This document shows, piece by piece, positions 7,531 through 15,233 of a stretch of 48,364 bases of DNA. The stretch is from a virus. The stretch lies in IMG/VR virus record IMGVR_UViG_3300025674_008651, positions 1 through 48,364 of that record. The stretch is one strand, 5' to 3'. Both the position numbers and the translations under genes were made by a program. Numbering within the stretch: the first letter of the stretch is position 1; each line of letters starts with the position of its first letter. Under the pieces are notes generated by a model. It had not been told where the DNA came from. It searched no databases and saw nothing but the letters and a program-made list of their open reading frames with translations.

Positions 7531-8043
7531 ATGATTAAAGTGACTGATAATTCCAAAGACGGAATCTACAGTTCCAATATGGAGCTTATCGACAATTTTA
7601 CAGATTACTCATCAAAAAATTTAGACTTCAATAAACCAGTAGAAGTTGAGTTTTTAGATGATGAGGACAATGCTAAAAATCCTTTAGGTACAACAGCCCA
7701 CTACAATCCCGATAATCTTAAAATTACAATTTATGTTACAGGCAGGCATCTTAAAGATATTTTAAGGTCTATGTCTCATGAACTTATTCACCATGTTCAA
7801 AACTGTCGTGGTGATTTAGGTGGTAGAGATACCGAACTAGGATACGCCCAAGATGATAAGCATATGCGTGGAATGGAACACGAAGCTTACACTATGGGAA
7901 ACATAATGAATTTCAGAGACTTTGAAGACAACTATAAAAAGAAAGTATTTAAAGAATCTTTAGCTTTTGATAATCTAAATAATTATAGAAAAAATATTTT
8001 AAATAATAAATTCAAAAAGCTTGTTGAGAATATAGAGAGATAA
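7531..8043 (+). CDS. HExxH zinc metalloprotease-like protein
   Basis: The 170-residue protein carries SHELIHHVQ at residues 82-90, a zinc-protease HExxH motif (His83, Glu84, His87). A downstream acidic/aromatic segment MEHEAY (115-120) could supply the third ligand. The N-terminal 60 residues contain short strands (VEVEFLDD, TAHYNPDN, ITIYVT), typical of a compact metzincin- or gluzincin-like fold. The C-terminus is a basic helical tail (NILNNKFKKLVENIER) and the N-terminus lacks the helical tag of its neighbours, so any targeting signal may be C-terminal. It probably cleaves a host or virion protein; the substrate is unknown. Confidence 0.82.
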   Translation: MIKVTDNSKDGIYSSNMELIDNFTDYSSKNLDFNKPVEVEFLDDEDNAKNPLGTTAHYNPDNLKITIYVTGRHLKDILRSMSHELIHHVQNCRGDLGGRDTELGYAQDDKHMRGMEHEAYTMGNIMNFRDFEDNYKKKVFKESLAFDNLNNYRKNILNNKFKKLVENIER

Positions 8044-8046
8044 AAA

Positions 8047-10551
8047 ATGAACAAACTTCAAGAACAAAGGCTAAAGCGATTAAATTCTTTATTAATGGAA
8101 CAGGACAACATTCCCGATTCTATAAAAAGGGGTATTCAACGTGGTGAGGCTCCAGGCTACAGCGCTGGAGACGTAGCTCTTGGAGCCGCTGCTGGGGCTG
8201 GTGGTTTGGGCGTTTCAGTTGCCAGTGTTAAAGGTTTTCTTGGTCTATTTAAACAGAATCCAAAAGCAATAATAGAGGCGATGAAAGCCGCAGGTGTTGG
8301 AGCAGAAGAAATTGCTAAAGTTGAGGCATTAGCAGCTAAAAATCTTGAAAGTCCTAGCCGAACTAGAAGAGCATTAAGAGCAATAGCAAAACCTTTTAAG
8401 ACCGTAATGGAAAAAAGCAGTAGCGCTGTAAGAAACAATATTGGAAAAGGAATAAAAAGCTTTTGGAAAAATGCTGCTGCTCAACAAAGATATTTTGGAA
8501 AAACATCAAAATTTATATTTGATAAAGCAAGCGGTAAGCTAATCGAAAAAATGACAACCAAGGAAATCGAAGTTGCTGCTAGAGAAGCTGGCAAAAAGGC
8601 GTTTCAGAAAACGCTTGAGAGATCCATAGCTAGAAGAACAGCAACTGCTGTTAAAAAAGGCGCTGAATTAGCTGCGAAAAAAGGCAAAGACGAATTAGCA
8701 AAACAATTAGTTAAAAATAGTGGTAAAGTCATAGAAGCAGAAAAAAAATTGGCTCAAGCTTCTCAAAAGGCTCTTGATGCTGCTAAAAAATTAGACAGCT
8801 TAAAAGCCGCTCAGCAGGGTCCATTCAAGGCTCGACCCGGTACACTTAAGATTGATAAAGCAGAAAGGGCTTTAAAGGCGGCAAAGCAAGCAGAACAAAA
8901 AGCTGCTAAAAGCCTCAAAGGAATTAGTAAAAGAGCCGTAGCAAGAGCAGAAAAAGAAGCCATTAAACAGCTTAAAGACCAAGCAGTTAAAAAAGGTATT
9001 TCTAAAGCAGAGCAAGAGGCGATTGAACTAGCAGCTAGAAAGACAGCCACTGAAGCTGGTGAACGAATGACTGCGAGAGTTAGCGCTCAGCTAGCTGCCC
9101 AGGGAGGCAAAGTAGCAAACATTGGAGCTAGAACAGCAGCGAAAGCTGCTGCTGAAAAAGCTGCGATGTCGGCGGGCGCTCAATTAGCTGGGCAAGCTGG
9201 AGCCGGGGCTGCTCTTGGAGCCGCATTTTCTGTTTTATCAGCCGCAGAAGCAGGATATTATATTGGAAAAGGTATTAACGCATTTCTTCTTTCTCAAACA
9301 GAAACTGAAGAACAAAAAGATAGAATTAAAAGAGGGGAGAGAAGTCCCAAATATGCTAAAGATGAATTAGATGTTTATTTTGGATTTTATGGAACTTTGT
9401 GTATTAGAAATGTGAAATGCCTCGGACAAGGCAAGCCAGGAGGCTATAGTTATGAGACAGCTTCCTCTGAGGAATCTTGGACTTCTTCGTTTTTTGGTCT
9501 AGACTACGGTGGTAGAAATAAAACAGGATTGGGATTTGGAAAATTCATTCAAGTTCCCGGCTTCAACAGCAAAGATATTCTAGTAATCGTTGGTATGATG
9601 GCTGCTCTCATTAATGATGATATTAAAAATAAAAAAATTGTCTTAAATAAGAAAGGCGATAAGTATGAAGTTAAAGACGGCGCTATGGTAAAGCCTTACA
9701 TTAATGCGTTCGTTTCGCTAGCTAAGAAATATCCACAGGCATTTGGAAAAGTCACAAGCGATCCAGATGGACTTGCTTCATTAAGCGCAATTATAACTTA
9801 CCTTGGATTACAACCAATTAAAATTGGTGAAGAAGAAGTTACCGCTAGTGATCTTACATCCCGTGCTGAAGTTGAAAGATTTGTTGATGGATATTATGAC
9901 GCACTGGAAGGCGTTGGAACTAAAAAGCAAGTTGTTTTTGGCTTGGGCGGTCAGCTAATGGACAAGCCAGAATTGGCTAGAAAAGTTGAACTTAGATTCG
10001 ATGCTAAGTATGGTCAAACCTGGGATACTCTCCGAAATGGAATTGACGGCGACCTTGATGGTGATGATTACAAAAGAGCGATTGCTCCATTTTTAAATTC
10101 TGATAAGGTATTAGGTCCAATTGGTAAGGAGAAACCATCGCCAACTCCAGCAGGACCAACTGGACCTTCTAGATGTGATAATTACCCAATTACAAAAGGT
10201 TGTGTTGGAAAGCCAGTTGGGAATATAATCTATATCGCAACTTATGGAACTAAAACTGGTACTGATCTTGCTGCTAAAAATAAAGCCGCGATAGATAACT
10301 TAGAAAGCGCCAGTATTTTAAGTGATGAAGCGATTAAATTAATATCTCAAATTCTTCAAGTTGAGGCGCCAGACGTATTAAAAGTCTGGCAAGATAATAA
10401 TTTTACTATTAAAAGTGGTGATAAAGTTGATAGATGGCTTGACGTAACAGCTTCAAGAAAAGGTATGACAGAGAGTTTAGATTTTTATCGTAAAATTAAA
10501 AAAGATAAGCATAATAAATTAGCCGATCTTTTAATGGAAAGAATTAAATGA
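8047..10551 (+). CDS. Large Ala-rich helical virion protein with glycine-zipper segments
   Basis: This 834-residue protein opens MNKLQEQRLKRLNSLLMEQDN, with LLME an [LIV]-x-E site; the lead resembles that of the gene at 12780 (MEKLQEQKLRAF). Residues 38-72 (ALGAAAGAGGLGVSVASVKG) and about 378-420 (AGQAGAGAALGAAFSVLSAA) are glycine-zipper-like hydrophobic stretches able to insert in membrane. Between them lies about 300 residues of Ala/Lys-rich coiled coil. The C-terminal half is globular, with a DGDLDGDD acidic loop that could bind calcium and a Pro-rich linker PSPTPAGPTGPS. It resembles ejected or inner-capsid proteins in architecture, but I recognise no family. The ATGA overlap couples it to the ligase-NMNAT gene. 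Confidence 0.75.
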   Translation: MNKLQEQRLKRLNSLLMEQDNIPDSIKRGIQRGEAPGYSAGDVALGAAAGAGGLGVSVASVKGFLGLFKQNPKAIIEAMKAAGVGAEEIAKVEALAAKNLESPSRTRRALRAIAKPFKTVMEKSSSAVRNNIGKGIKSFWKNAAAQQRYFGKTSKFIFDKASGKLIEKMTTKEIEVAAREAGKKAFQKTLERSIARRTATAVKKGAELAAKKGKDELAKQLVKNSGKVIEAEKKLAQASQKALDAAKKLDSLKAAQQGPFKARPGTLKIDKAERALKAAKQAEQKAAKSLKGISKRAVARAEKEAIKQLKDQAVKKGISKAEQEAIELAARKTATEAGERMTARVSAQLAAQGGKVANIGARTAAKAAAEKAAMSAGAQLAGQAGAGAALGAAFSVLSAAEAGYYIGKGINAFLLSQTETEEQKDRIKRGERSPKYAKDELDVYFGFYGTLCIRNVKCLGQGKPGGYSYETASSEESWTSSFFGLDYGGRNKTGLGFGKFIQVPGFNSKDILVIVGMMAALINDDIKNKKIVLNKKGDKYEVKDGAMVKPYINAFVSLAKKYPQAFGKVTSDPDGLASLSAIITYLGLQPIKIGEEEVTASDLTSRAEVERFVDGYYDALEGVGTKKQVVFGLGGQLMDKPELARKVELRFDAKYGQTWDTLRNGIDGDLDGDDYKRAIAPFLNSDKVLGPIGKEKPSPTPAGPTGPSRCDNYPITKGCVGKPVGNIIYIATYGTKTGTDLAAKNKAAIDNLESASILSDEAIKLISQILQVEAPDVLKVWQDNNFTIKSGDKVDRWLDVTASRKGMTESLDFYRKIKKDKHNKLADLLMERIK

Positions 10552-12761
10552 TTGATAGTAAAGTATTAAAATTATTAATAGAAGAGATCATCAATGAAGA
10601 ACTCCTTACCGAAGGTGGGGCTGGTGGTCATATGCGCCACCCATTTGATTTAGATGATGTCAAAACTGGTGAAGATTTAATCAAAAAGTTTGAACAAATT
10701 GGTTCTGAAATTGAGGGTGGTAATCGCCCAGACACAAAGATCGACGGTGTAAATACAAGTATTAAGATTGTTGATACTCCAGAAGGCAAGCAATTTGCTA
10801 TGGATCGTGGTTCATCAAAACCTATTGATGTTGAAGGCATCACAGTAGATCGCTTACCTGAAAGATTCAGCGCTGGTCACGGAATGATTCCAGCCGGTGA
10901 GAATGTCTTAGGCATTTTTAATGACGCCCTAAAAGACGCTGAGCCTGAACTAAAAGAATTAGGCGTACTTGATGATCCAACTAAGTTCTTCAACATGGAA
11001 TACGTCAAGGGAACAACTAACGTCCTAGCTTACGATCACGACTTCTTAAAAATTCATGGTGTTAGCCAATTCTATGAAAAGAAAAATAGAAAGGGTCAAC
11101 CAGCAAGACCAGGATTAGAAAGACCAATAGATCCAGAGACTAATAAGGCAATTAAAGATCCTTCAGTTCCAGTAGCTTACGATCAAGAAGTTATGGATAG
11201 ATTGGTAGAAAAACTAAATAAAGTTGCTGATAAGTATGGCTTTAAGGTTTACTCATCTATTCCATCTACATCAACTGGCGATTTTGATTTCAGTTCAGTT
11301 ATGAATGTTCCGGTTCCAGTGACTTACTCAACTGGCGACATCAGAGAAGAGACACTAGGCGATAGACTCAAAGCTGCTAAAAACAGAATTGGCGAAACTG
11401 TTAAAACTGTTGATGGTCGTAAACCGCCAGCACAAGGCAAAGAGATTTACAAAGCTGTTCTTGGCGCTTCCGCTGCGGACACAAACGCAGATCCAGAGAG
11501 ACAGATTCCTTTAGACGAGCTACTAGCTTCTGACGAAGACTACCAAAGAGCTATTGATGGTGCTGTATTTTGGCACGGTACAAGGCTCTTAGGCAATGTT
11601 ATTATGAATAACATGGTAGTAGACCACCCTGCCGTCTCAGGACCCGCTACAGAGCACGAGGGGCTTGTTATCAGGCTATCTGGTGATGACTTCGACACCA
11701 AGATTACTGGCGAGTTCATTTTGGGTGGTGAGGCTACATCATTTAGAGCCGCTGAGCCAGAAGCAGCCAAGGAAGTAAAAGCTAAAAATATTGCTATCTT
11801 CCCAGGATCATTTAAGCCACCACATAAGGGACACTTAAGCATCATTGAAAGAATAGCTAAGAATCCTGAAGTTGATGAGATTAAAGTAATCATTTCAGCA
11901 CCCGGCAAAAAGGTTCGTAGTCCAAAGATTACACCTGAGAAGGCAAAGGCTATTTTTGAAAAGTTTATTTCAGCAGCCAACATCACCAAGCCAGTTAGTG
12001 TTGAAATTGCATCTCAACCAAGCCCAATCGGTGCTGCTTACGAATACATTGGCGAGAAGGCTGGTCCAAACGAGAACATCATGCTTCTAACTTCTGAAGC
12101 TGATGCAAAACGATATCCACAAGCTGTTCTTGATAAGGCTGTAGCATCAAATAAAAATGCTGACACAGTTACAGCCAGAGGCTTTGTCCTTCCAGTTTGT
12201 AGAGATGAGGGTTGCGACACAACTGAAAAAGTTAGTGCTACAACAATTAGAAACATTGTAGATGCTTACCCAGAGATCACTTTACAAGATCTCACAAAAG
12301 CCATTGATCACATGCCTGAAACAATGCCAACAGCAGATAAACTAGCTGCTTTTGAGATGCTTGTAGACGATAGCGTTTCCAATAAATTTGAAGATGAAGA
12401 GTTAAATAATTTAAATGAATCTGTTAGATTTATAATGGAAACTATTGATAAAGCATTAGATATAGTATTACTTACTGAGAAAGTTAGAAAGACTAAAGGT
12501 AAAGAAGAGTACTGTGTTGTTTCTAAGAATAAGAAAACTAAAGAAGGTAAGCTTAGAACTTATGGCTGCTACAAAAGTAGAAAAGCAGCTAACAAAAGAT
12601 TAGGTCAGGTAGAGGGATTTAAAGCAAGAGCCATGGCTGAAGGTGAGGAGTTAGAAGAATACGAGATCGTAGAAGTGTCTTCAAATGCTGGTGGTAATGC
12701 TAGCTATGGTTCTGCTCCACTTGGAATGACTAGAAGATCTATAATAAGAGAAGAAGATTAA
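10548..12761 (+). CDS. Fusion of KxDG ligase-like domain with HxGH nucleotidyltransferase (NMNAT-like) domain
   Basis: This 737-residue protein has a tag at residues 1-22 (VLKLLIEEIINEELLTE, with LLTE-GG a cleavage candidate). Residues 55-400 show covalent-nucleotidyltransferase landmarks: KIDG (Lys64 motif I), MEYV (motif III region, Glu151), EGLVIR (motif IV, 371-376) and DTKITGEF (motif V-like, Lys385). Residues 413-600 have FPGSFKPPHKGH (His426, His429) and VSATTIR (562-568), the two signatures of NMN adenylyltransferase and related HxGH enzymes. A second LLTE (641-644) leads to a small Cys-containing domain (EEYCVV ... YGCYKSRKAA) near the C-terminus. Either RNA/DNA sealing plus NAD synthesis, or nucleotide transfer to an unknown target, fits. 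It is coupled by ATGA to the upstream gene. Confidence 0.85.
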   Translation: MIDSKVLKLLIEEIINEELLTEGGAGGHMRHPFDLDDVKTGEDLIKKFEQIGSEIEGGNRPDTKIDGVNTSIKIVDTPEGKQFAMDRGSSKPIDVEGITVDRLPERFSAGHGMIPAGENVLGIFNDALKDAEPELKELGVLDDPTKFFNMEYVKGTTNVLAYDHDFLKIHGVSQFYEKKNRKGQPARPGLERPIDPETNKAIKDPSVPVAYDQEVMDRLVEKLNKVADKYGFKVYSSIPSTSTGDFDFSSVMNVPVPVTYSTGDIREETLGDRLKAAKNRIGETVKTVDGRKPPAQGKEIYKAVLGASAADTNADPERQIPLDELLASDEDYQRAIDGAVFWHGTRLLGNVIMNNMVVDHPAVSGPATEHEGLVIRLSGDDFDTKITGEFILGGEATSFRAAEPEAAKEVKAKNIAIFPGSFKPPHKGHLSIIERIAKNPEVDEIKVIISAPGKKVRSPKITPEKAKAIFEKFISAANITKPVSVEIASQPSPIGAAYEYIGEKAGPNENIMLLTSEADAKRYPQAVLDKAVASNKNADTVTARGFVLPVCRDEGCDTTEKVSATTIRNIVDAYPEITLQDLTKAIDHMPETMPTADKLAAFEMLVDDSVSNKFEDEELNNLNESVRFIMETIDKALDIVLLTEKVRKTKGKEEYCVVSKNKKTKEGKLRTYGCYKSRKAANKRLGQVEGFKARAMAEGEELEEYEIVEVSSNAGGNASYGSAPLGMTRRSIIREED

Positions 12762-12764
12762 GTA

Positions 12765-12779
12765 GAGGCTATTTATACT
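12765..12779 (+). promoter_or_regulatory. GAGG-CTATTTA-N4-ATG leader element
   Basis: GAGG (12765-12768) is followed by CTATTTA (12769-12775) and 4 bases to the ATG at 12780. This is the third copy of the arrangement seen before 2320 and 7531. Read on the minus strand, the site contains TATAAATA, the T4 late-promoter word, pointing upstream. Confidence 0.4.
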
Positions 12780-13766
12780 ATGGAAAAACTACAAGAACAA
12801 AAACTAAGAGCTTTTATTAGAGCAGGTATTATTAAAAAGAAGAAAGAGAGATTAGAAGAGCAATTTAAGCAAGCCTTAAATAAAAACAAGCTTAGATCTA
12901 TTATTAAGAATATACTACTAACAGAAGCTACAGATGTTAACACTGATACTCCTAATAGATCTACAGGTATCAATGTACTAGCTACTACTCTCAAATTAGT
13001 AATCCCTATTATTAAACAAGGCTATGAACAATTAACTTCTAGCCCAGAGCAGAGAAAGTCTTTTAGAGCACATGTTATTCAGAATGCTATTAATACTTTA
13101 GTTAGAGTTGATCTTACGACTGGTTCAGATGAAGAAAGAAGAGCAGGCGATCAAGAAAGAGAAGAAGTTCAAATGCCTCAGAACCCAGAGCTTCCACCAG
13201 AAGAAGCAGCCGAGGAGCCACTTGAGGAGCCAGTCGAAGAGCCCCTAGCTGAAGATGTTGTTGTCGAGCAGGAAGCCGACGAGGAAGATGACATTGAAGT
13301 TGAAGTTGGTGGAGATGAAGATAAGTTTATCGACATCGAAGACAAAGTACCAGAAGCAGAGCCAGAGGCTCCAAAAGGAGCTACAAATGTAGCCAAAGCT
13401 GTTACTGGTGAAAAAGAGTTTGTTCAGATTGGATCCCTTGACGACACCGGCATGGAAATGGCTCAAAGAACATTCCCCAAAGTCCAAAAGCAGATTGCTG
13501 ATGGTTATGCCATGCTTTCACTCAAGTCTGATAAAGAAGATTATGCTGATTTCCTAGTCGCTAACCTTAAGATGTATTTTGACCAGTTCGATCAGGAAGA
13601 GAATGCTGCTCTAGCCGAACCAACTTCACCAGAGTACGAGAAAGCAAAAGCCAACACAGCCCGTTTTGCTGCTGGTGAAGAGGGAGCCACTCTTGAAGAG
13701 GGAATTAATGTTCTTAAAGTTTTGAGAAAAGTTGCGCCCCATCATGAGTATTTTAAAAAGTCTTAG
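12780..13766 (+). CDS. Tagged acidic virion/core protein
   Basis: This 328-residue protein begins MEKLQEQKLRAFIRAGIIKKKKER and has LRSIIKNILLTEATDVN at residues 38-54, where LLTE followed by Ala is an ideal prohead-protease site. The basic first 45 residues would be removed. Residues about 118-205 are extremely acidic (repeats of EEP, EEPL, DEEDD), low in complexity and probably disordered. The last 110 residues form a helical domain (MAQRTFPKVQKQIADGYAML). A basic, cleavable lead joined to an acidic body is reminiscent of scaffold, core or DNA-mimic proteins. No family is recognised. Confidence 0.75.
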   Translation: MEKLQEQKLRAFIRAGIIKKKKERLEEQFKQALNKNKLRSIIKNILLTEATDVNTDTPNRSTGINVLATTLKLVIPIIKQGYEQLTSSPEQRKSFRAHVIQNAINTLVRVDLTTGSDEERRAGDQEREEVQMPQNPELPPEEAAEEPLEEPVEEPLAEDVVVEQEADEEDDIEVEVGGDEDKFIDIEDKVPEAEPEAPKGATNVAKAVTGEKEFVQIGSLDDTGMEMAQRTFPKVQKQIADGYAMLSLKSDKEDYADFLVANLKMYFDQFDQEENAALAEPTSPEYEKAKANTARFAAGEEGATLEEGINVLKVLRKVAPHHEYFKKS

Positions 13767-14052
13767 AGAGCAGAAAAGAATTAGCAAAGATGTTGAAGCT
13801 TTAATTGCTAATCTTACTGTCGAAGAACTAGTCCATTTAAAGTTAGAGATAGGAGCCAAAGCCCTGAATGGTGAGCCTTATGGCTTTAAAATATGGATGG
13901 TTCTACCAGATATGATTAAAACAAGCTTAATTGACTTTACAAAACAACATTTTAATACCAACAGTTCAGCCAGCAGATTCCTTGGTGTAGACATGAAGAC
14001 ATGGGGCTTTTTAAAAAAGAGGGCTAATTATAAAACTGGAGACGATGAATGA
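13744..14052 (+). CDS. Small protein with Fis-like C-terminal helix-turn-helix
   Basis: The start is placed at ATG 13744 (MSILKSLREQKRISKD), giving 102 residues and a 23-base overlap with the previous gene. An in-frame TTG at 13732 is the alternative. The last 30 residues read NTNSSASRFLGVDMKTWGFLKKRANY. This follows the spacing of Fis-type helix-turn-helices (N-x3-A-x2-L-G-[IV]-x3-T-x2-x-L-K-K), so DNA binding is plausible. The N-terminal part is helical (DVEALIANLTVEELVHLKLEIG). It may be a nucleoid- or transcription-related protein; packaging in the virion is also possible given its position. Confidence 0.7.
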   Translation: MSILKSLREQKRISKDVEALIANLTVEELVHLKLEIGAKALNGEPYGFKIWMVLPDMIKTSLIDFTKQHFNTNSSASRFLGVDMKTWGFLKKRANYKTGDDE

Positions 14053-14243
14053 GCTTAAATAGAAATAACATAAAAACAGAAATTTATCGACTTCTTGAAC
14101 TCGGTTCAATCACTGGCGAGCAAGCAAATCAAATCTTCGATAAGTCTTATGAAAATCAACAACCAGATCAAGATGAGCTAGCTGGTGTTACTGACACTGC
14201 TGCTGATTGGGTTCAGCAAAAAATAACGGAATTGGGATTTTAA
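14049..14243 (+). CDS. Small hypothetical protein
   Basis: This 64-residue, acidic, helical protein (IKTEIYRLLELGSITGEQANQIFDKSYE) starts in an ATGA overlap with the previous stop and ends 3 bases before the next gene. The first half looks like a short helix-turn-helix-sized unit but lacks a clear recognition helix. The C-terminus is DWVQQKITELGF. Function unknown. Confidence 0.65.
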   Translation: MSLNRNNIKTEIYRLLELGSITGEQANQIFDKSYENQQPDQDELAGVTDTAADWVQQKITELGF

Positions 14244-14246
14244 TAA

Positions 14247-15221
14247 ATGGCAACCGCTGTATTAGATGCTTATTATCTTTATCGTAAAACCACTGATACT
14301 GGTAGAGTAGCCCTATCAAGCCCTACAAGTTTGTTTGGTTCGGGTGTTGACTCAAGCATTAGTGCTCTAACCAATATTGGCTTTACATTTAATTTTAATA
14401 ATACTGATTATACTCAGTTTGCTGCTTGTACAGATGGATACATTCAACTTGGTGCTGCTGATAGTGCTGACTTTACCAACGATTTAATTCAGGTCGATAC
14501 AAGAACTATTTTATGTCCATGGTGGGACGACTTGAGAACCATGGGAAATGGTCTTCGCTATGAACTACAAGGCACCACACCAAATAGAAAACTTGTTGTT
14601 GATTTTGATTCTCAGATTTTTTGGAATGATAGTGACCCAAATCTAAAGTTTCAAGTTATTCTTTATGAAACCACAAACAGAATTGAATTTAGATACGATG
14701 ATCCCGCATCGGCTGGTGGAGCAACAAGCAATGCTTCTGTTGGTGCTAAAATAACAATTACTGATAACACTGGAACTAATGCCGATGGTAAATTTAGAGA
14801 CTTTGTTGGATCGACTGTTGCTCCTTATGATGTAGAAAACAACTCAAATGGTGGCTGGTCTCAAGTTATGAGAGATGGTGCTGTTGTTAAGATCCCAAAC
14901 AATGGACAAATCGGTACTCAAAATTTAGACTATCCGGGTGATCCAAACAACCGCCAGCAAAGTCAACAATATTACTTCCTATTCTCACCTGATGAAGAAG
15001 GTGGTGGAGGAGGCGGCGGTACCTTTCCAAATACTCAATCACCACCAACTGGTGTAAAAATATCTGCGGACTTTACAGACAATCAAATGTCTCAATTGGT
15101 TACTCAGTATGATAGGGGAGCTAATCAAGAAGCCTATGTTCCCTTTAGACTTTCTGTTCGTGGACCGTCCAACTTAAGACTAAGACCAACCGATAAGGTT
15201 TACAAAATTACTAAAGACTGA
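14247..15221 (+). CDS. Beta-rich structural protein with nidogen-like domain
   Basis: The 324-residue protein is rich in beta strand, Asn, Thr and Gly. Residues 40-150 read like an extracellular NIDO-type module: FTFNFNNTDYTQFAACTDGYIQLG, then CPWWDDLRT, then LVVDFD and FQVILYETTNRIEFRY. A poly-Gly linker (seven Gly, about residue 253) separates a C-terminal domain of about 60 residues. It has no signal peptide, so it is likely assembled into the virion, as a fibre, decoration or adhesion protein on the head or tail. It is the last gene before the sigma70-type promoter and probably closes the virion transcription unit. Family assignment is by pattern only. Confidence 0.75.
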   Translation: MATAVLDAYYLYRKTTDTGRVALSSPTSLFGSGVDSSISALTNIGFTFNFNNTDYTQFAACTDGYIQLGAADSADFTNDLIQVDTRTILCPWWDDLRTMGNGLRYELQGTTPNRKLVVDFDSQIFWNDSDPNLKFQVILYETTNRIEFRYDDPASAGGATSNASVGAKITITDNTGTNADGKFRDFVGSTVAPYDVENNSNGGWSQVMRDGAVVKIPNNGQIGTQNLDYPGDPNNRQQSQQYYFLFSPDEEGGGGGGGTFPNTQSPPTGVKISADFTDNQMSQLVTQYDRGANQEAYVPFRLSVRGPSNLRLRPTDKVYKITKD

Positions 15222-15227
15222 TATAAT
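15199..15227 (+). promoter_or_regulatory. Sigma70-type promoter, near consensus
   Basis: TTTACA (15199-15204), a 17-base spacer, then TATAAT (15222-15227). The -10 is perfect and the -35 has one clear mismatch. The predicted start of transcription falls at about 15234, which is the A of the ATG of the next gene, so its message may be leaderless. The promoter separates the virion cassette from the purA-clpP-phoH gene set and would be read by host RNA polymerase early in infection. Confidence 0.75.
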
Positions 15228-15233
15228 CTTCTT

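Noticed and set aside
11540-11989. 149-residue minus-strand open frame
   Set aside because: It lies entirely inside the ligase-NMNAT gene, whose motifs are clear in the + frame; no ribosome site.
13178-13396. Ser-rich open frame on the minus strand
   Set aside because: It is the antisense shadow of the acidic GAA/GAG-rich stretch in the gene at 12780; no start signal or independent support.
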